This document shows, one piece after another, positions 1 through 11,230 of a stretch of 64,000 nt of DNA. A program made the translations under genes and the position numbers. Each line of letters opens with the position of its first letter. The first letter of the stretch is position 1. The stretch comes from Aquanectria penicillioides. Taxonomy: Eukaryota > Ascomycota > Sordariomycetes > Hypocreales > Nectriaceae. Under the pieces are notes generated by a model that did no database searches, was not told where the DNA came from, and was given only the letters and a program-made list of their open reading frames with translations. The stretch is from positions 1,734,501 to 1,798,500 of the forward strand of contig PYIU01000010.1 of the NCBI GenBank assembly GCA_003415625.1, written 5' to 3'.

Positions 1-738
1 GCAGTTGCATGGGGCTTCCTGATTTTCTGGCTCAGTGTTTACCTGGGTCATGTTGAGGTCGTGGATATCAGTGTTTTAAAAGGCAGTTTTCCAAAGACGA
101 GAATGTTGATGTACGAAGTTCTTCATTGCATGAAAATGGGCTCTGGTTCGACTTTTATAGAAGAGGACTAGGCATCTAGCTTATGGGTGCAAGGAGTACG
201 GTGTGAGTGGACTACGGATAAAGGCGACAATATGCGCTGTCATAGAGTGGTTGAGAATGCCTTCAGGGAGTAATAATGCCCGGATCCCGTGGCGCGACCT
301 CGTGTTGAATGGGGACTCGTTGCTAACAAGGATGTGGCTGGGATGTGACTAGGATGTGACTAGGATGTGACTAGGATGTGACTAGGATACGGCGGGGATG
401 TGCGGAAAAGAGGAGTCATTATTGGTTGGTAGAGCTGAAACGGCTCACCTGTTCGCCTTGGGTATCTGTAAGCTGATACTAGATGTAGAGCGCATTCTCC
501 ATCAGGACGTGCCTTCAAGCTAAATGGTAATCTGGCCCCATGGTGTGGTTTCTAGTAAAGAAAGGGGAAGACTGGCGGATATCTCTTTGCTATTCCAATT
601 ATGCTCAGCCTCAGCATCAAACTCTTGGGTACACTGAACATGTGTGTGAAACAGCCTTCCACTTGAATTTTTTATGCCAACACCTTGAAGCGCATTGTCG
701 ATGTCTGGCGTGGTTCTATTCTCTGAAAAGACGGAGCC
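1..738. other. Intergenic, no gene recognised
   Basis: Apart from the minisatellite at 330-389 I see no coding signal on either strand; the short open frames here overlap one another and have no family resemblance. Confidence 0.5.
330..389. repeat. 11-bp minisatellite
   Basis: About five tandem copies of the unit GGATGTGACTA; the first copy has one variant base and the last is partial. It lies in non-coding sequence upstream of a decayed ORF. The array is short and near-perfect, so it is probably recent. No function is claimed. Confidence 0.9.
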
Positions 739-1244
739 GTGCAAATACTCCTCCTGATCGACTACTTTTTTGACTGGTCACGGGACGTATACAGAGAAGA
801 CATTATTAGAGAATTACAAGTGCTCGCCTCAGGTGACAATGATGACGCTGGCAAAACTTTTGGGGACTGTGACATCTGGTCGATAGTGGACCCTGTCAAC
901 CATACTGACCGAGACACTGAAAATGAGGCTGAACCAGATGCGATATTGGAAAACGCCTTTATGATTTATGACTGCCCATAAGGAGTTATCCGACATGCAA
1001 CATTTGTGGAATCCAAGTATTGCGGTATTTTGATCACCAAGGACTCGGTGTGAGCATCGATTTTGATAGGGCCATTGTTCTACGAATGGTGACACAGCTT
1101 CTTGGGGGGACTTTGACTCAGGTGCTCCTACGTGCTATCGACAAATACTCTTTGAAGTTTTGTCCAAGCTTCCGGCATGTCACGATTTACTTCGATGTAG
1201 ATAAAACCTCATTTCGAGCTGTTGTCCATCTCATATGCATGTAG
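727..1244 (+). pseudogene. Decayed ORF of unknown family
   Basis: From 727 one frame reads as plausible protein (acidic, with YFFDWSRDVYREDII near its start) up to a TAA at 979-981. The same frame then continues for about 24 codons (GVIRHATFVESKYCG and following) to a second stop near 1051, then meets further stops. No ATG opens it: the frame follows a TGA at 724-726. This pattern suggests a broken coding sequence. I do not recognise the family. It could instead be chance open sequence. Confidence 0.35.
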
Positions 1245-1854
1245 GTCAGAAAAGAGCAACTTGAATCACCAGAGCCTTTCATTATAGTCTCGAACAATCT
1301 TTATCAGCAACATCGATTACAGAACTATTTTCAATCAGCCTTTAAAAAGAAGCCAGGCTATTCTAGTGAGGGATAAAACACAGCTGTAAGAAGTGTGAAA
1401 GCTCCGATATCGAATGTAGCGTAAAGAAAACTATAAATATCAAAACCTTGCTCTATGACAGAGTAGGACACGATTTCTCAAACTTCTTCAGGTAGGTTTT
1501 AGATACGTTTATATTTAGTTAGGCTAGACTAGCCTTTCAACTTTAACTTGTGCTTGCATACGGTTCCTATTTCAATCCTCAACGCACAACCTGATATTTC
1601 GATAGATAACTAGTAGACTCTTCAGATGGAGTCAGCATCCCCCATGGACCATTTTCCACGCTTTAAATGATCAACGGCTCATCTGTGGGGGCTAAATACA
1701 GGGATTCCGGTACTGACCACGTATTTCTCACGGTCAGATTGAGCCAGTTCATATCTTAGGTAATCCTAAGTTTTCTCCTCATGTAAGATCAATATTCGAA
1801 AATAATCCTAATCTTCGCTGACCGGAAACATTCACGACTTCTGGACTGTGCAGT
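1245..1854. other. Intergenic, AT-rich
   Basis: Nothing coding recognised. This is the 5' flank of the Zn2Cys6 gene that starts at 1855. Confidence 0.5.
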
Positions 1855-3311
1855 ATGCCAGGTGTTCCTACCAGTCTGGGCTGCGCGGCTTGTCAACAGC
1901 AAAAGAGATTGGTAAGCCAGTCCAAGACACTGAATTGGCAGAAAATAACTTGCTATCAAGTGCGACCAAGTACAACCCGTTTGTGGAAGATGTCAGCGCC
2001 TCCGCATCAAATGCATCGAAAACGGCGTTCGGAGGTGGAAATTCGTGTCGGAAAATCCCGAAACGATTGCTCAACGCCAACGAGTCGGGCAAAGCCAAAA
2101 CCTAAGCAAAGGAAACACATGGGCACCGTCCGCTTGGATTTTTATTCTCGGCATTGGAGATGTCAGATACGATGCACGCTCTCTTGACTCTCTTGCCGGC
2201 CTCCCCAGCGGCAACGGATCGAAGTCGGCATTTGACATCTCTGTTTCAGCCCTGGCCATCACGTATGATGCAATCCAGCACCAGCGGCCTAAAGCAAAGG
2301 CGCTGTTGACTTATGGTGAAGCGCTCAACGCACTACGAACGTTGTTGGCCCACCCTGGTGAATCAGTCTCAACTAAGTTGCAAACAGTCTATAACATTTA
2401 CATTTGTGAGGTAGCAAACCCCGTACTCGGAGCATATTGAAGTTGACCTAATTTTAATTCGGTATCTAGCAACGGATCGGTGTCAAACAAGGAATTGGTG
2501 TAAAACATCGGGAAGCGCTGGTGCACCTACTCAGGGACGCCTTTTATGACGGAAAGTTGTCGGAAGTTGTCCCGTCACACATTTATGGGCTCTGTCAATT
2601 TTCCGTAAGAGATTACTCAAGATCACACATGTGATTCTCTAATACCTCATATAGATATGAGAGGGCTTTTTACACCCCAATATTTCGCTTGATTCATGGT
2701 TCTGGCGTATCATCAATACACTGAGCTTTGCACGACCGCAACAATATCAGCAGGGCCTAGCATTCATCAGCCAGGATCTTTTAATCTGGGCAGAGATATT
2801 CTTGTTTCTTGACGCACCTGGAAGTAACGCGGAAAGGATACGCTGCAGCCACACATTGTTGCAGACAGACAAGCCGATCCTGCGTCAAATCGTGATCCAA
2901 AAAACGACAGAAGTTATGGCACCGGACGCTTCGTTGGCGGCGAAAAATCTATGCATATCTTTCCAGCTCAGATATGGGCAACTACTAATAATCGGCTTGA
3001 TTCTAAACTATCTTTGCCGAACCTTCGATTATAATACCAGCCTCATTATAGAAAACCATAGCTTTTGTGAAGAGGTTATTTATCTGGTCCGAGAATGTTC
3101 TGATTTCAGGCCTTTCGGGGGCCTCTTCGTGCATATGATGCTTGCAGTAGCCTGGGGGACGATCTCTGATTCGTATCGTCTTCCGGAGCTCGAAGATCTC
3201 ATGGTCAAATACGCACCCGAGTACTGGGGATCTGGATATCTAGAGGACGCTACGTTGATAAAACAGCGGCTTGAAGCGGTTGACAAAAGTGTGTTTTTTG
3301 GATCAATGTGA
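1855..3311 (+). CDS. Zn(II)2Cys6 transcription factor
   Basis: Nuclear DNA-binding regulator of the fungal binuclear-cluster family. My model has four exons: 1855-1911, 1961-2410, 2470-2604 and 2664-3311 (introns of 49, 59 and 59 bp), giving 429 residues. The zinc cluster is complete: Cys10, 13, 20, 27, 30 and 37, spacing CX2CX6CX6CX2CX6C. Intron 1 falls inside the cluster, between residue 19 and Cys20, so the unspliced first exon does not show the motif. The rest resembles the regulatory part of short Zn2Cys6 factors (about 400-450 residues); no coiled coil is obvious. The start fits the family's usual MPGVPT opening. The 3' splice site at 2663 is the weakest junction. The target genes are unknown; the nearest neighbour is the secreted hydratase-like gene convergent to it. 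Confidence 0.75.
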
Positions 3312-3709
3312 AAATATTGATGATACGATATAGTTGATTCAAGGACAAATAAGCAACAGATTCAAAATGAACACGGCTAAGAAGACGAACAAAATTGGTA
3401 GTGCGATGAGGTTATGATCTCAACGTGTTGTCACTTTGTTCTCACACGGCAACTGCCGAAGTTGTTGCTCAAAATCCAAGTTGCCGACCATTGATGGAGG
3501 CTTGATATGGACCAGTCTAGCTGATGTCTCGCAAGGTCCCGACTCGTTGATTCATTTATATGCACATACACGATTCTTGCTCCAAATGATGGACAAACGA
3601 TCTTCTAAGAGTACTTGAAATCTATATAAAATGTGACATTACCAATATTAAGGTCAGATGCTGCAAAGAAAAGCCAGTTTCATGCTGTCCAATCTCAACT
3701 ATGGATGGC
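3312..3709. other. Intergenic between convergent genes
   Basis: The shared 3' flank of the Zn2Cys6 gene and the hydratase-like gene. No gene recognised. Confidence 0.6.
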
Positions 3710-4785
3710 TCAGGTGTAAATCACATCCCCAACTCCAAAACCGTAAGTTTGACCAAAGAAACGACTCTTTTCGGCTGTGATAAACCCAGTCCAAGATCCA
3801 CTCTGTATTTCCTGGTCCTCCTTTACCGACTTGAGTTTCAAGTAGTCTCCGTTGACAAACTTCAAAGTCCAGCTCTGCGGGAAGGTCTTGTTGGACACGG
3901 GCGACACCCATGCATTGCCCCAATCGACCTCGAACGTAAACGGCAGTACCATCATGGTCTCGTCTCCGAGGCGTACAGTCGCGTACCTCCACGAGTCGGA
4001 AGAATCGGGCCAGTCATACGCCCAGATGCTCACGCGTACCTGAGTGTTGGGGAAGTGGACTTCGAACCAACTGAAGTTGGATGGCGCGCCGTATGTGATT
4101 TGGTGATCATACCAGGTGAAGGATTTGGAGGGATCGAGCGTCAGTTGTTTCTCCTCGCCCAATGTAAGCTTGCCACCAGTGCGGGCAGCCGGGATAGACC
4201 AGTGAGTAGAGCTGGCGTAATCGGGTCCCCAAGCGATTGCACCGTTTCCTCCATTTAGCACAACCTTTGAAGTAGAAGCCTCAACTTGCAAGTTGAATGA
4301 GTAATCTGGCGATTTGGCCGCCATTTCCATCTTGGAGATTTTGTCGGGCGAATCGGAAATTATGGAGAAGTTGGCAAACTGGATGCTCAAGGACTCGGAT
4401 GTAACAGTTTTGGTGGTGTTGTTGATCTCACAATTTTCCAAGTGTTTCCAGTACCTGAGAGATCCCAGCTCGAGGACCGAAGACTTGCAGTTGGCGCCGA
4501 ATTGGTGATGGATGATGAGATACTGCTGTCCGGTGGTCGCAGTGACAAACGCACTGCTCCAGTATGACCCACTGTCTTGATCATTGGAGAGGTTGATGTA
4601 GGAGGGTATGTGTGTCTGCAGGAGTGATAAAATTAGACTCATGGATATATCCTCATTGCATTCAAGTGACGGCAGTCTTTACTTACATTCTTCCAAGTCT
4701 GGTGACGATCAGGTTGGAAGTTATAAGCGAGAGCGGAAGTGGCGGCTCCGAAGACCAGGAGTGACTGGAATAAACAGGAGAACAT
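3710..4785 (-). CDS. Secreted kievitone hydratase/CrtC-like protein
   Basis: Two exons, 4785-4687 and 4615-3710, with a 71 bp GT-AG intron; 334 residues. The first 20 residues (MFSCLFQSLLVFGAATSALA) form a clear signal peptide, so the product should be secreted. The body matches, from memory, the AttH/CrtC lipocalin-like family that includes Fusarium kievitone hydratase and fungal hydroxyneurosporene-synthase-like proteins: an NGGNGAIAWGP segment, then SIPAARTGG, then WYDHQITYG, and many aromatics in beta-rich sequence. Kievitone hydratase detoxifies a bean phytoalexin, but the family also contains pericyclases, so the substrate cannot be read from sequence. Several N-x-S/T sites fit a secreted glycoprotein. 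A TATAAA lies about 90 bp upstream (4871-4876, complement). Confidence 0.7.
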
Positions 4786-5729
4786 GGTGAGGTGAAATCT
4801 ATCGTTTTCTTGATGGCGATGGTGATGAGAAGCGTCTAAACTGCAACCACAATGAGTAGAAATCACAGACTTTATACTGTTGTCCTACACATCCCGTCTA
4901 CAGGATGCCGGGACCGCTCGGTCAAGATCATCACCGAAGCACCCGTTCATTGTCCTGGTCACTGATAGAATGCTTTACGTCCTGGCAGATTGATGCTCCA
5001 GTCGTGGTCCGCTAGGAAGCGGAAACTCGTGTATGAGGTGAACCCTGCAAACTCTAATACGCACAGTTCAGTAGATCTTGTATTACCAAAGCGGCACGGC
5101 CTGCAAAATGTGTCGGGCTTGTTCGTGTCCCCGACTGGCCGAAAACCTTGATAAACAAGAGAATCCGTGGTGGGGGCGGGGACCCGGTGGAAGTGGAGGT
5201 GGAGAATAAGGCGAGGAGTTTAAGCATAAAAGGCCACGAGTGGGCTGTGCTTGATCAACGGCTTGGTTCAGAAATGCTTCTAAACGCGAATTTTAAACGC
5301 GTATTATTGCGTCAAATGTCTTGGTGCGAGGCCATGTGTCAGCTTATATTGTCCTAGTGGTGCTTCACCATCGACAGTTGCTCTGACGGCCACGTGCAAC
5401 GAGACGTTACTTCGACAAGTCATTGCCCAGTGAGGATAACATCATCATCAATTTTACATCTTCCATTCGTGATTCTAGCATATTAAATAATGAAACCATA
5501 AAGCATCCAACAAAGGGGAGAGATTATGGAATGGAACTGTCTTCCAGCGCTCTCCGATCGTGTTGCGCCATTCTGTCCTCTAGCTGATACCCATTCTAAC
5601 CTGTCCATAGCCCTCGATTGTCTTATCTCCAATATCCTCCGACCATTACAGTCTTACGCTGCGTCCCCTACCATTTAATCAACATTGCGACCTAATGCCG
5701 CTTCGATCATGTGATAAACGTCGACTTAT
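4786..5729. other. Intergenic
   Basis: Holds the hydratase promoter (TATA at 4871-4876, complement) and the 3' flank of the RTA1 gene. No gene recognised. Confidence 0.5.
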
Positions 5730-6764
5730 TTACCGCTGGCTACTAGAGGAGTATGAGCTACCATCGGGCCGATAGATGTTTGAGTGCTGACGGGACTGGT
5801 TGGAGTGAGGTCGGGGACGCTCGTTCTTCTCTCGGTCGGAGTCGGAGATACCTTCTTGGACAACGGGCTTGATGAGAAGGCCTGGGTGACCAAAGCAAAG
5901 CGAAATCGCAGTAAGAACAATGGCAACACCCTCAAGGATGATGAAGAGGGTCTCCTCCTTGAAGAGTTCGCCGTTGTAACCCTGGCGCAGCTCGGCAACA
6001 CGGTAAGAGCATCGGATGAGAAGGAAGACGATGGAGGCGGAAAGACCGGAGAGGAAGACTCTAACTCGCCAGGTAAAGCGGGTGATGTCGCCAGAGATCC
6101 AGTAGCGATACAGGTAGTCGACAAAGACGATGATGAAGAGAAGCAGAACAATAACCTGCAGGACAAGGCCGGCGAGGGAAATGTTCTCGCCAGTGCTGTC
6201 GCCGTTGGAAGTCGCCGACATGCCACCGCCGAGAGCTTGGAGAATCAGGCAAATCAAGTCAAAGGGAATGAAGAACCAGTAAAAGAACTTGGGCTTGATG
6301 CGAGACAGCTGAGGGTCGAGATATTCAATGGTCTTGGAGAGGGTGATGTAAATCGACGCGGTGTAGAATACGGGGGCAAAGGTAAGGCAGACTGTCGATA
6401 CTGATGAGCACACAACCAGAGGAAATCATCTAATGTTTAGAAGGTGAAGATTCCAACACTCACCAATCTGAATCAAAAAGCCTGCATAGTTGAATGGGTT
6501 GCCATGGAGGATGATGCGGCCAGCATAGCCGAGAATCTCCGCAGCACATCCGGCAAGCATACCGCCCATGAAGCCCCAGCTCTTCCATCGAAAACCCAGA
6601 TAACCGTGGATGACACCAATCAAAGCAAAAAGCACAACGAAGGTGATGTTTGCGGCCAGAGACGGGATGTACTCGTACATGGACCAGTCCAGGGGGCAAT
6701 TGTCGAGATTGCAGAGATTGGCCGGGTCAAAGGCATCATCGGGGGTAAGCGTGCGGTTCACCAT
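5730..6764 (-). CDS. RTA1-like membrane protein
   Basis: Two exons, 6764-6464 and 6391-5730, with a 72 bp intron (GTGAGT donor); 320 residues. It is a polytopic membrane protein of the RTA1/RSB1/RTM1 family, which is linked to resistance to aminocholesterol and sphingoid bases and to lipid export. About seven hydrophobic segments are visible. The loop containing GFMGGMLAGCAAEILGYAGR in exon 1 is typical, and a charged Ser-rich tail (about 50 residues) ends the protein. N-terminal NRT and AANIT are possible glycosylation sites outside the membrane. A TATATAAA lies at 6921-6928 on the complement, about 160 bp upstream. No partner gene is evident. Confidence 0.85.
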
Positions 6765-9700
6765 GGTGACGGTTTATCGGAACGTGTTCTCGCCTTCGTC
6801 TCTTGCGTTCGCAGTAGTGGGAGGCGTCTGCAGCTTCGTTGCTTACTCTTATCTTTATTGCGGAGTTGGTTGGACTGGAGCTGACAGGTAAATTTTCTCA
6901 CCACCACGGGAGGAGGCAACTTTATATACCAGGCATCAAATGCACCGCTTTGGGCCCTTTGGGCGGTTCGACGACACGAAGGATGACCCTGGTCAGAGGG
7001 ACCAATACGGATCCTCCAAAGATCCAAAAGGGACTGTAAAATCTCAACCCTATTCGATTACGCGTTGTGGGTGGCCGTGCCTCATCTCATCATCATCTCG
7101 ATTGGTTTCAAAAAGCCTCCGGACTCGCAGTGAGCTGCTGGAGCGGCCAACGAGAGGGCCGCGTCTCAGCCCTGGATTGGGCAAAGCATGTCAGCCTGGA
7201 CCGTCCCACACCATCAATATGCTTAACCGTCGAGGGCCATAAGCATGAGACAGGGTACACACACTGGGACCACTGGGACAGATTGGGTGGCAGTGGTGAA
7301 TCTTGGCTCGGGATCTCAACCGAAGTCCATGATCCATCCAACCGTCCGGCCGGGAGCTGGCCATGTTGCGGCTCGGGGATATCCGTTTTGGGACCAGCGC
7401 CAGGCTCGAGTTGCGCGGGAGTCGTCACTGCGACCGGCTGTGCTACGTGGCTGCGCTGTCGAGATGGACATGGACATGGCGGAGCTGCTGCCAGTGCGCG
7501 ATTATTAACTTACGGGGTTTATTGCGTCGGTCATGGTTGAGCCGTGTGATGCTACTGTTCCCTCAGCCTCCTCGGAAGTTGGAGAGCGCGCGTTTGGAGA
7601 ATCAAGATACGAGGCCAGCCCAACCAACACGGCATCTGAATACGCCCAACGGCGTATTCCCCGATATCCGACACGGGGCCGGCAAGACTCGCCGTGACTC
7701 CGCGGACTCCGCTATTCCATGACGGACTCCGTGTTGCGCCCACGGAGCCTCGACTGTGCGTCAGGTCGCATGGTGGTGCGCAACTCCAAAACATGCCAGG
7801 AGCTGGGTTGGATTCCGCGAAACGAGAAAGTCAGAAAATCCGCGTCACAACCCGTCCAAGTGGGCCTCAGGCACCAGCTTCAGCGTCTGACGGCTCTCCT
7901 TCATTCGTCGCGAGTTGTGAATTGGCTTGCGCCACCGTCGTGTAAGCTCAATGGCTGAGCAATGACATCGAGGTAATTTGCGACTAGTATCCGGCTGACC
8001 CGACGGAATTCTGTTATAATGTCCGAATCCCTGGCTTTTTTGCTCACATTGACCGAATTTTCCGACTTTGATATGCCCGAATTCCTGGTCTGAGCACTGC
8101 CTCACTCGGACTCGGATTTTGATATAGATGACCTGTCCCAGCGGCTTCCATTCATTCCCTGCTCACCGATGACGCATGATTTTCCAACTACAGCAGTGAC
8201 CGAAGCGGTGTAACGCCGTCATTGCACTTCGTCGACCAGCAACAGGTTCTCTGAATCTTACATTACTCTTAAATTCGCCTTTTTTTTCCGCAATCGGTGC
8301 AATAGAAGATGTCCCATATCACTGTGTCGCCAAGCTCATCGCACGACTAAGCGATGCGCGGTGGTGTTGCGATGCTTATCTAAAACTCGACACGCATGCT
8401 TGCAATTTTAGCCCAGATACCGGCGCGCTTCAACTCCCCTGCGTTTGGAAATCTTAGATCTCAAGATCTTGCAAGTACACCCTAGTTCTTGACCGGGTAA
8501 ATTTCCCCACCTCGCAAAATGCAAACATCATTTGTGTCAGCACCCTCCTTCACGTTTCTGCTGTCAACCATCGACTTTCGACTCTCTAAATGACCAGGAA
8601 TTTTACGCAGCTCGACCCGGGGCTTAAGGAGTAAATTCGTCCTGCACAATTTAGATTGCGCGAGATGCTATTGTGTCCAAGATAGCATGAGCTTGTAGAT
8701 CCAACAAAAGTCCTCCTTTGACAAAATATTGACTGGCATGGAGCGTAAGCACAAACACAGTAATAGGCCTGTCCACGCGACACTCCCCAGTATTACATGG
8801 CATAAATCCCTCCCAATCGGTCAGATGGCGATCATCTGGGTAGATTCTTCTAGGCAGCGGTTTCTCTTTCTCATACCCTTAAGGAGGGTGACTCATGACT
8901 CCATGATGCTACTGCCAATCATGTCAATGCCATGGACTCCAGTGGCGTCTGAAATGGTATTTCTGACTGCTGACTTTAGGGTGAGATTCAGGTAGGAGCG
9001 CCGTAGAGTCAGTTTAGATGAAATCCTTTGGACCAACAGCCAGTGAGACAATATTGAAATGGGACTTTGAATTTTCAAGCTGCTCCAATTTCGTTGTTGG
9101 GTGAAATTAGCTAGTCCAAGCATTTCAAAAACAATCGGAGTAGAGTTTAAGTTGAACATCTGGGGTAAAGGATGCCGTCGTCAGCCTGAGGAGCATGTGA
9201 GGCATTGTAGGCACTCTGAAACAAGGTGGTTTCTACAGGAGAGAACTGAGAACCTCGTGTCAAACCTCTGAAGACTCGTTATGTCGAATTCAATAACGCT
9301 GGTAGACTACGGACAAACGCCGAATCGGAGCCATGCTGTAGGGTAGGCTATTGGGCCGTGCTATTTCAAGGTAGACACGGACTGATAGCTGACTTGATGA
9401 GTATGCATCAGCAACTGAGTTTTACGCTGTGCTGGTTTGTTGGTAGGAAGGGTCACCCCAACCCAAAACACACACCCCACTCAGTACGGTTGAGTATAGG
9501 GTATGATTACGATGACTGTCCGTCAGCACAGCTGGGCATCTGAGAACTACCCAATTGTGTGGTAGAGCATCTGATTAGATGCTTTTAGTGGCAAGGCAAT
9601 CATAAAATAAAGACAATTGAAGGGGAATTCGAGTAAAGACAAGACCCAGCCTCTAGACAAGACAATAGGCCAAAAATAAAATTTTCAAAAATAATGCTTA

Positions 9701-10441
9701 ATTGGAGAGTTCTGCCTGGCCTCTGTCTATCCTGTAGTGGCCCCTTTTATCCTACTCGGCTAAGGTCACAGCTACCTTCCCCTGGCCACCAACACACTAG
9801 AAACACTGAACAAGTAAAAAAGTGTTGGCTAGGGTATATCGTGCTCTTGGAATATCTGCACACTTCTAGGTATGTTAGCTTCCTGTAGCGGGTAAGTGTC
9901 AACGAAAATCGATATCTCGTGTTGGTTGTGTGGCGCAGCTAATTCCGCCTAGAGTCTATCCCAAGGGTGTCACATTAAGGGGCGTGCCCTCAAACGAGTG
10001 GATTGAAAGGCTCTAGGAATTTTGAACATCAGGTAATGAGGATTAATTTAAGCCACCACACTGGGCCTACGGTACCATTTCTAACCAGCAGGTCCTCTTA
10101 GCCTTTTCAATTCTCCTCTGTACTGAGAATCTGGAGGTAATCCCATCAGAGCTGGTTTGATCGCGTCTTGAGTGTGGCATAGCCCCAGGCGAAGTCACCC
10201 TGGATAACGTGTAGTTATTTACCGTTGTAATGAAAGTGCACGACCAACGACCTTGACCAAAATCGGAGAGTGGGCAGTGCCATGCAATTAATTCAATGCA
10301 ACGAGGCATAAATAAGGAGCGTTCCTCCACAACTCTCAATCGGGCTGGATCGAAACCTCTCACTTTTCCATTTCGGTATTTTCGCTCCTCACCTAGAGCA
10401 TCCACCTCGCGTAAGGGACCGAAGGACTAGAACACAATAAC
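6765..10441. other. 3.7 kb stretch without a recognisable gene
   Basis: Contains the RTA1 promoter. The many small open frames between 7067 and 8105 overlap on both strands and look random. No transposase, reverse transcriptase or terminal repeats were found. A tRNA-like scrap near 9558-9590 was rejected. Confidence 0.5.
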
Positions 10442-10791
10442 ATGCCAGATGCAAAGCAAAATTCTTCCAGCGCGAGCGCAAGTACTGAGACCAGTAGGTA
10501 ACTGCTTCTGGCCTCGCAGGCCCTACTGACACCCGTCAAGGGCACTCCCAAAAACAAGTATCCGAAACCATTACCAGATCTGATGTGATGCGTCTTGGCG
10601 CTGTCATCGCATGGCAGATTTTAAACATGATCAATATGGGTGTGATTTTGAGCTATTGGAAAGGCTGGAGCCAAGAGAGTAGTTCGTCTAAAGGGTGGCT
10701 TATTGTGGGATCGTTTCAAACGATGGTCACATTGGTAGTCGTCATAGTGTGCACTAAAGTTTGGTTGGAAACGCGGATGAGGCATAATTAG
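10442..10791 (+). CDS. Small two-TM membrane protein
   Basis: Proposed two-exon gene: 10442-10497 and 10578-10791, with an 80 bp GT-AG intron (GTAACT donor, ACCAG acceptor); 89 residues. The frame is kept across the junction (codon AG|A). The N-terminus is hydrophilic and Ser-rich. Two hydrophobic segments follow, one around LGAVIAWQILNMINMGVIL and one around VGSFQTMVTLVVVIVCT, joined by a short polar loop; a basic RMRHN ends the chain. I do not recognise the family. Short length and lack of homologs known to me keep confidence moderate. Confidence 0.5.
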
Positions 10792-11230
10792 ATAGATGAC
10801 TACAATACCTACGGAACTTAATGATGCACATGACCGATAGAAAAATCCCAGCGGCCCCTAATGCAGTTGTTCAACAGCCTATTGCGATGTTTCAACAGTA
10901 GATACATCTCCCTTCCCCCGTGACTTATCTTCTGCTCATTTTATTGTCAATGAGGCTCCAATTGGCCTGCACTATGGCAGCTTACACTCTCACCGAGTAC
11001 TTAATACGCGGTGTACTTATGTTGATTGGCTATTGGCCCTGACGTGCCACATCACGTTGCCTCATTTCATGCCGTGTACTTATATTTGATTCGTGGTTCG
11101 CGACTCCGCCCAAGATGCGAACCATATGCGGACCATGATTTTAGCATCGAATACCTTTTTCGCCGTCCATCAAGAGGAACTCCACATCGTCAGCTTACAA
11201 CCACTTTTCAGATTGCCACCACCCACCCAC
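10792..11230. other. Intergenic, promoter of the Clr5 gene
   Basis: No gene recognised. An open frame enters from 11093 in the frame of the following gene, but the first good ATG is at 11231. Confidence 0.5.

Noticed and set aside
9558..9600. tRNA-like words (GGTAGAGCATCTGATTAGATG)
   Set aside because: Resembles a D-arm and anticodon region, but there is no T-arm (GGTTCGA) downstream and no acceptor stem can be paired.
6765..10441. A transposon filling the empty 3.7 kb
   Set aside because: No transposase or reverse-transcriptase sequence, no terminal inverted or long terminal repeats, and no target-site duplications were seen.
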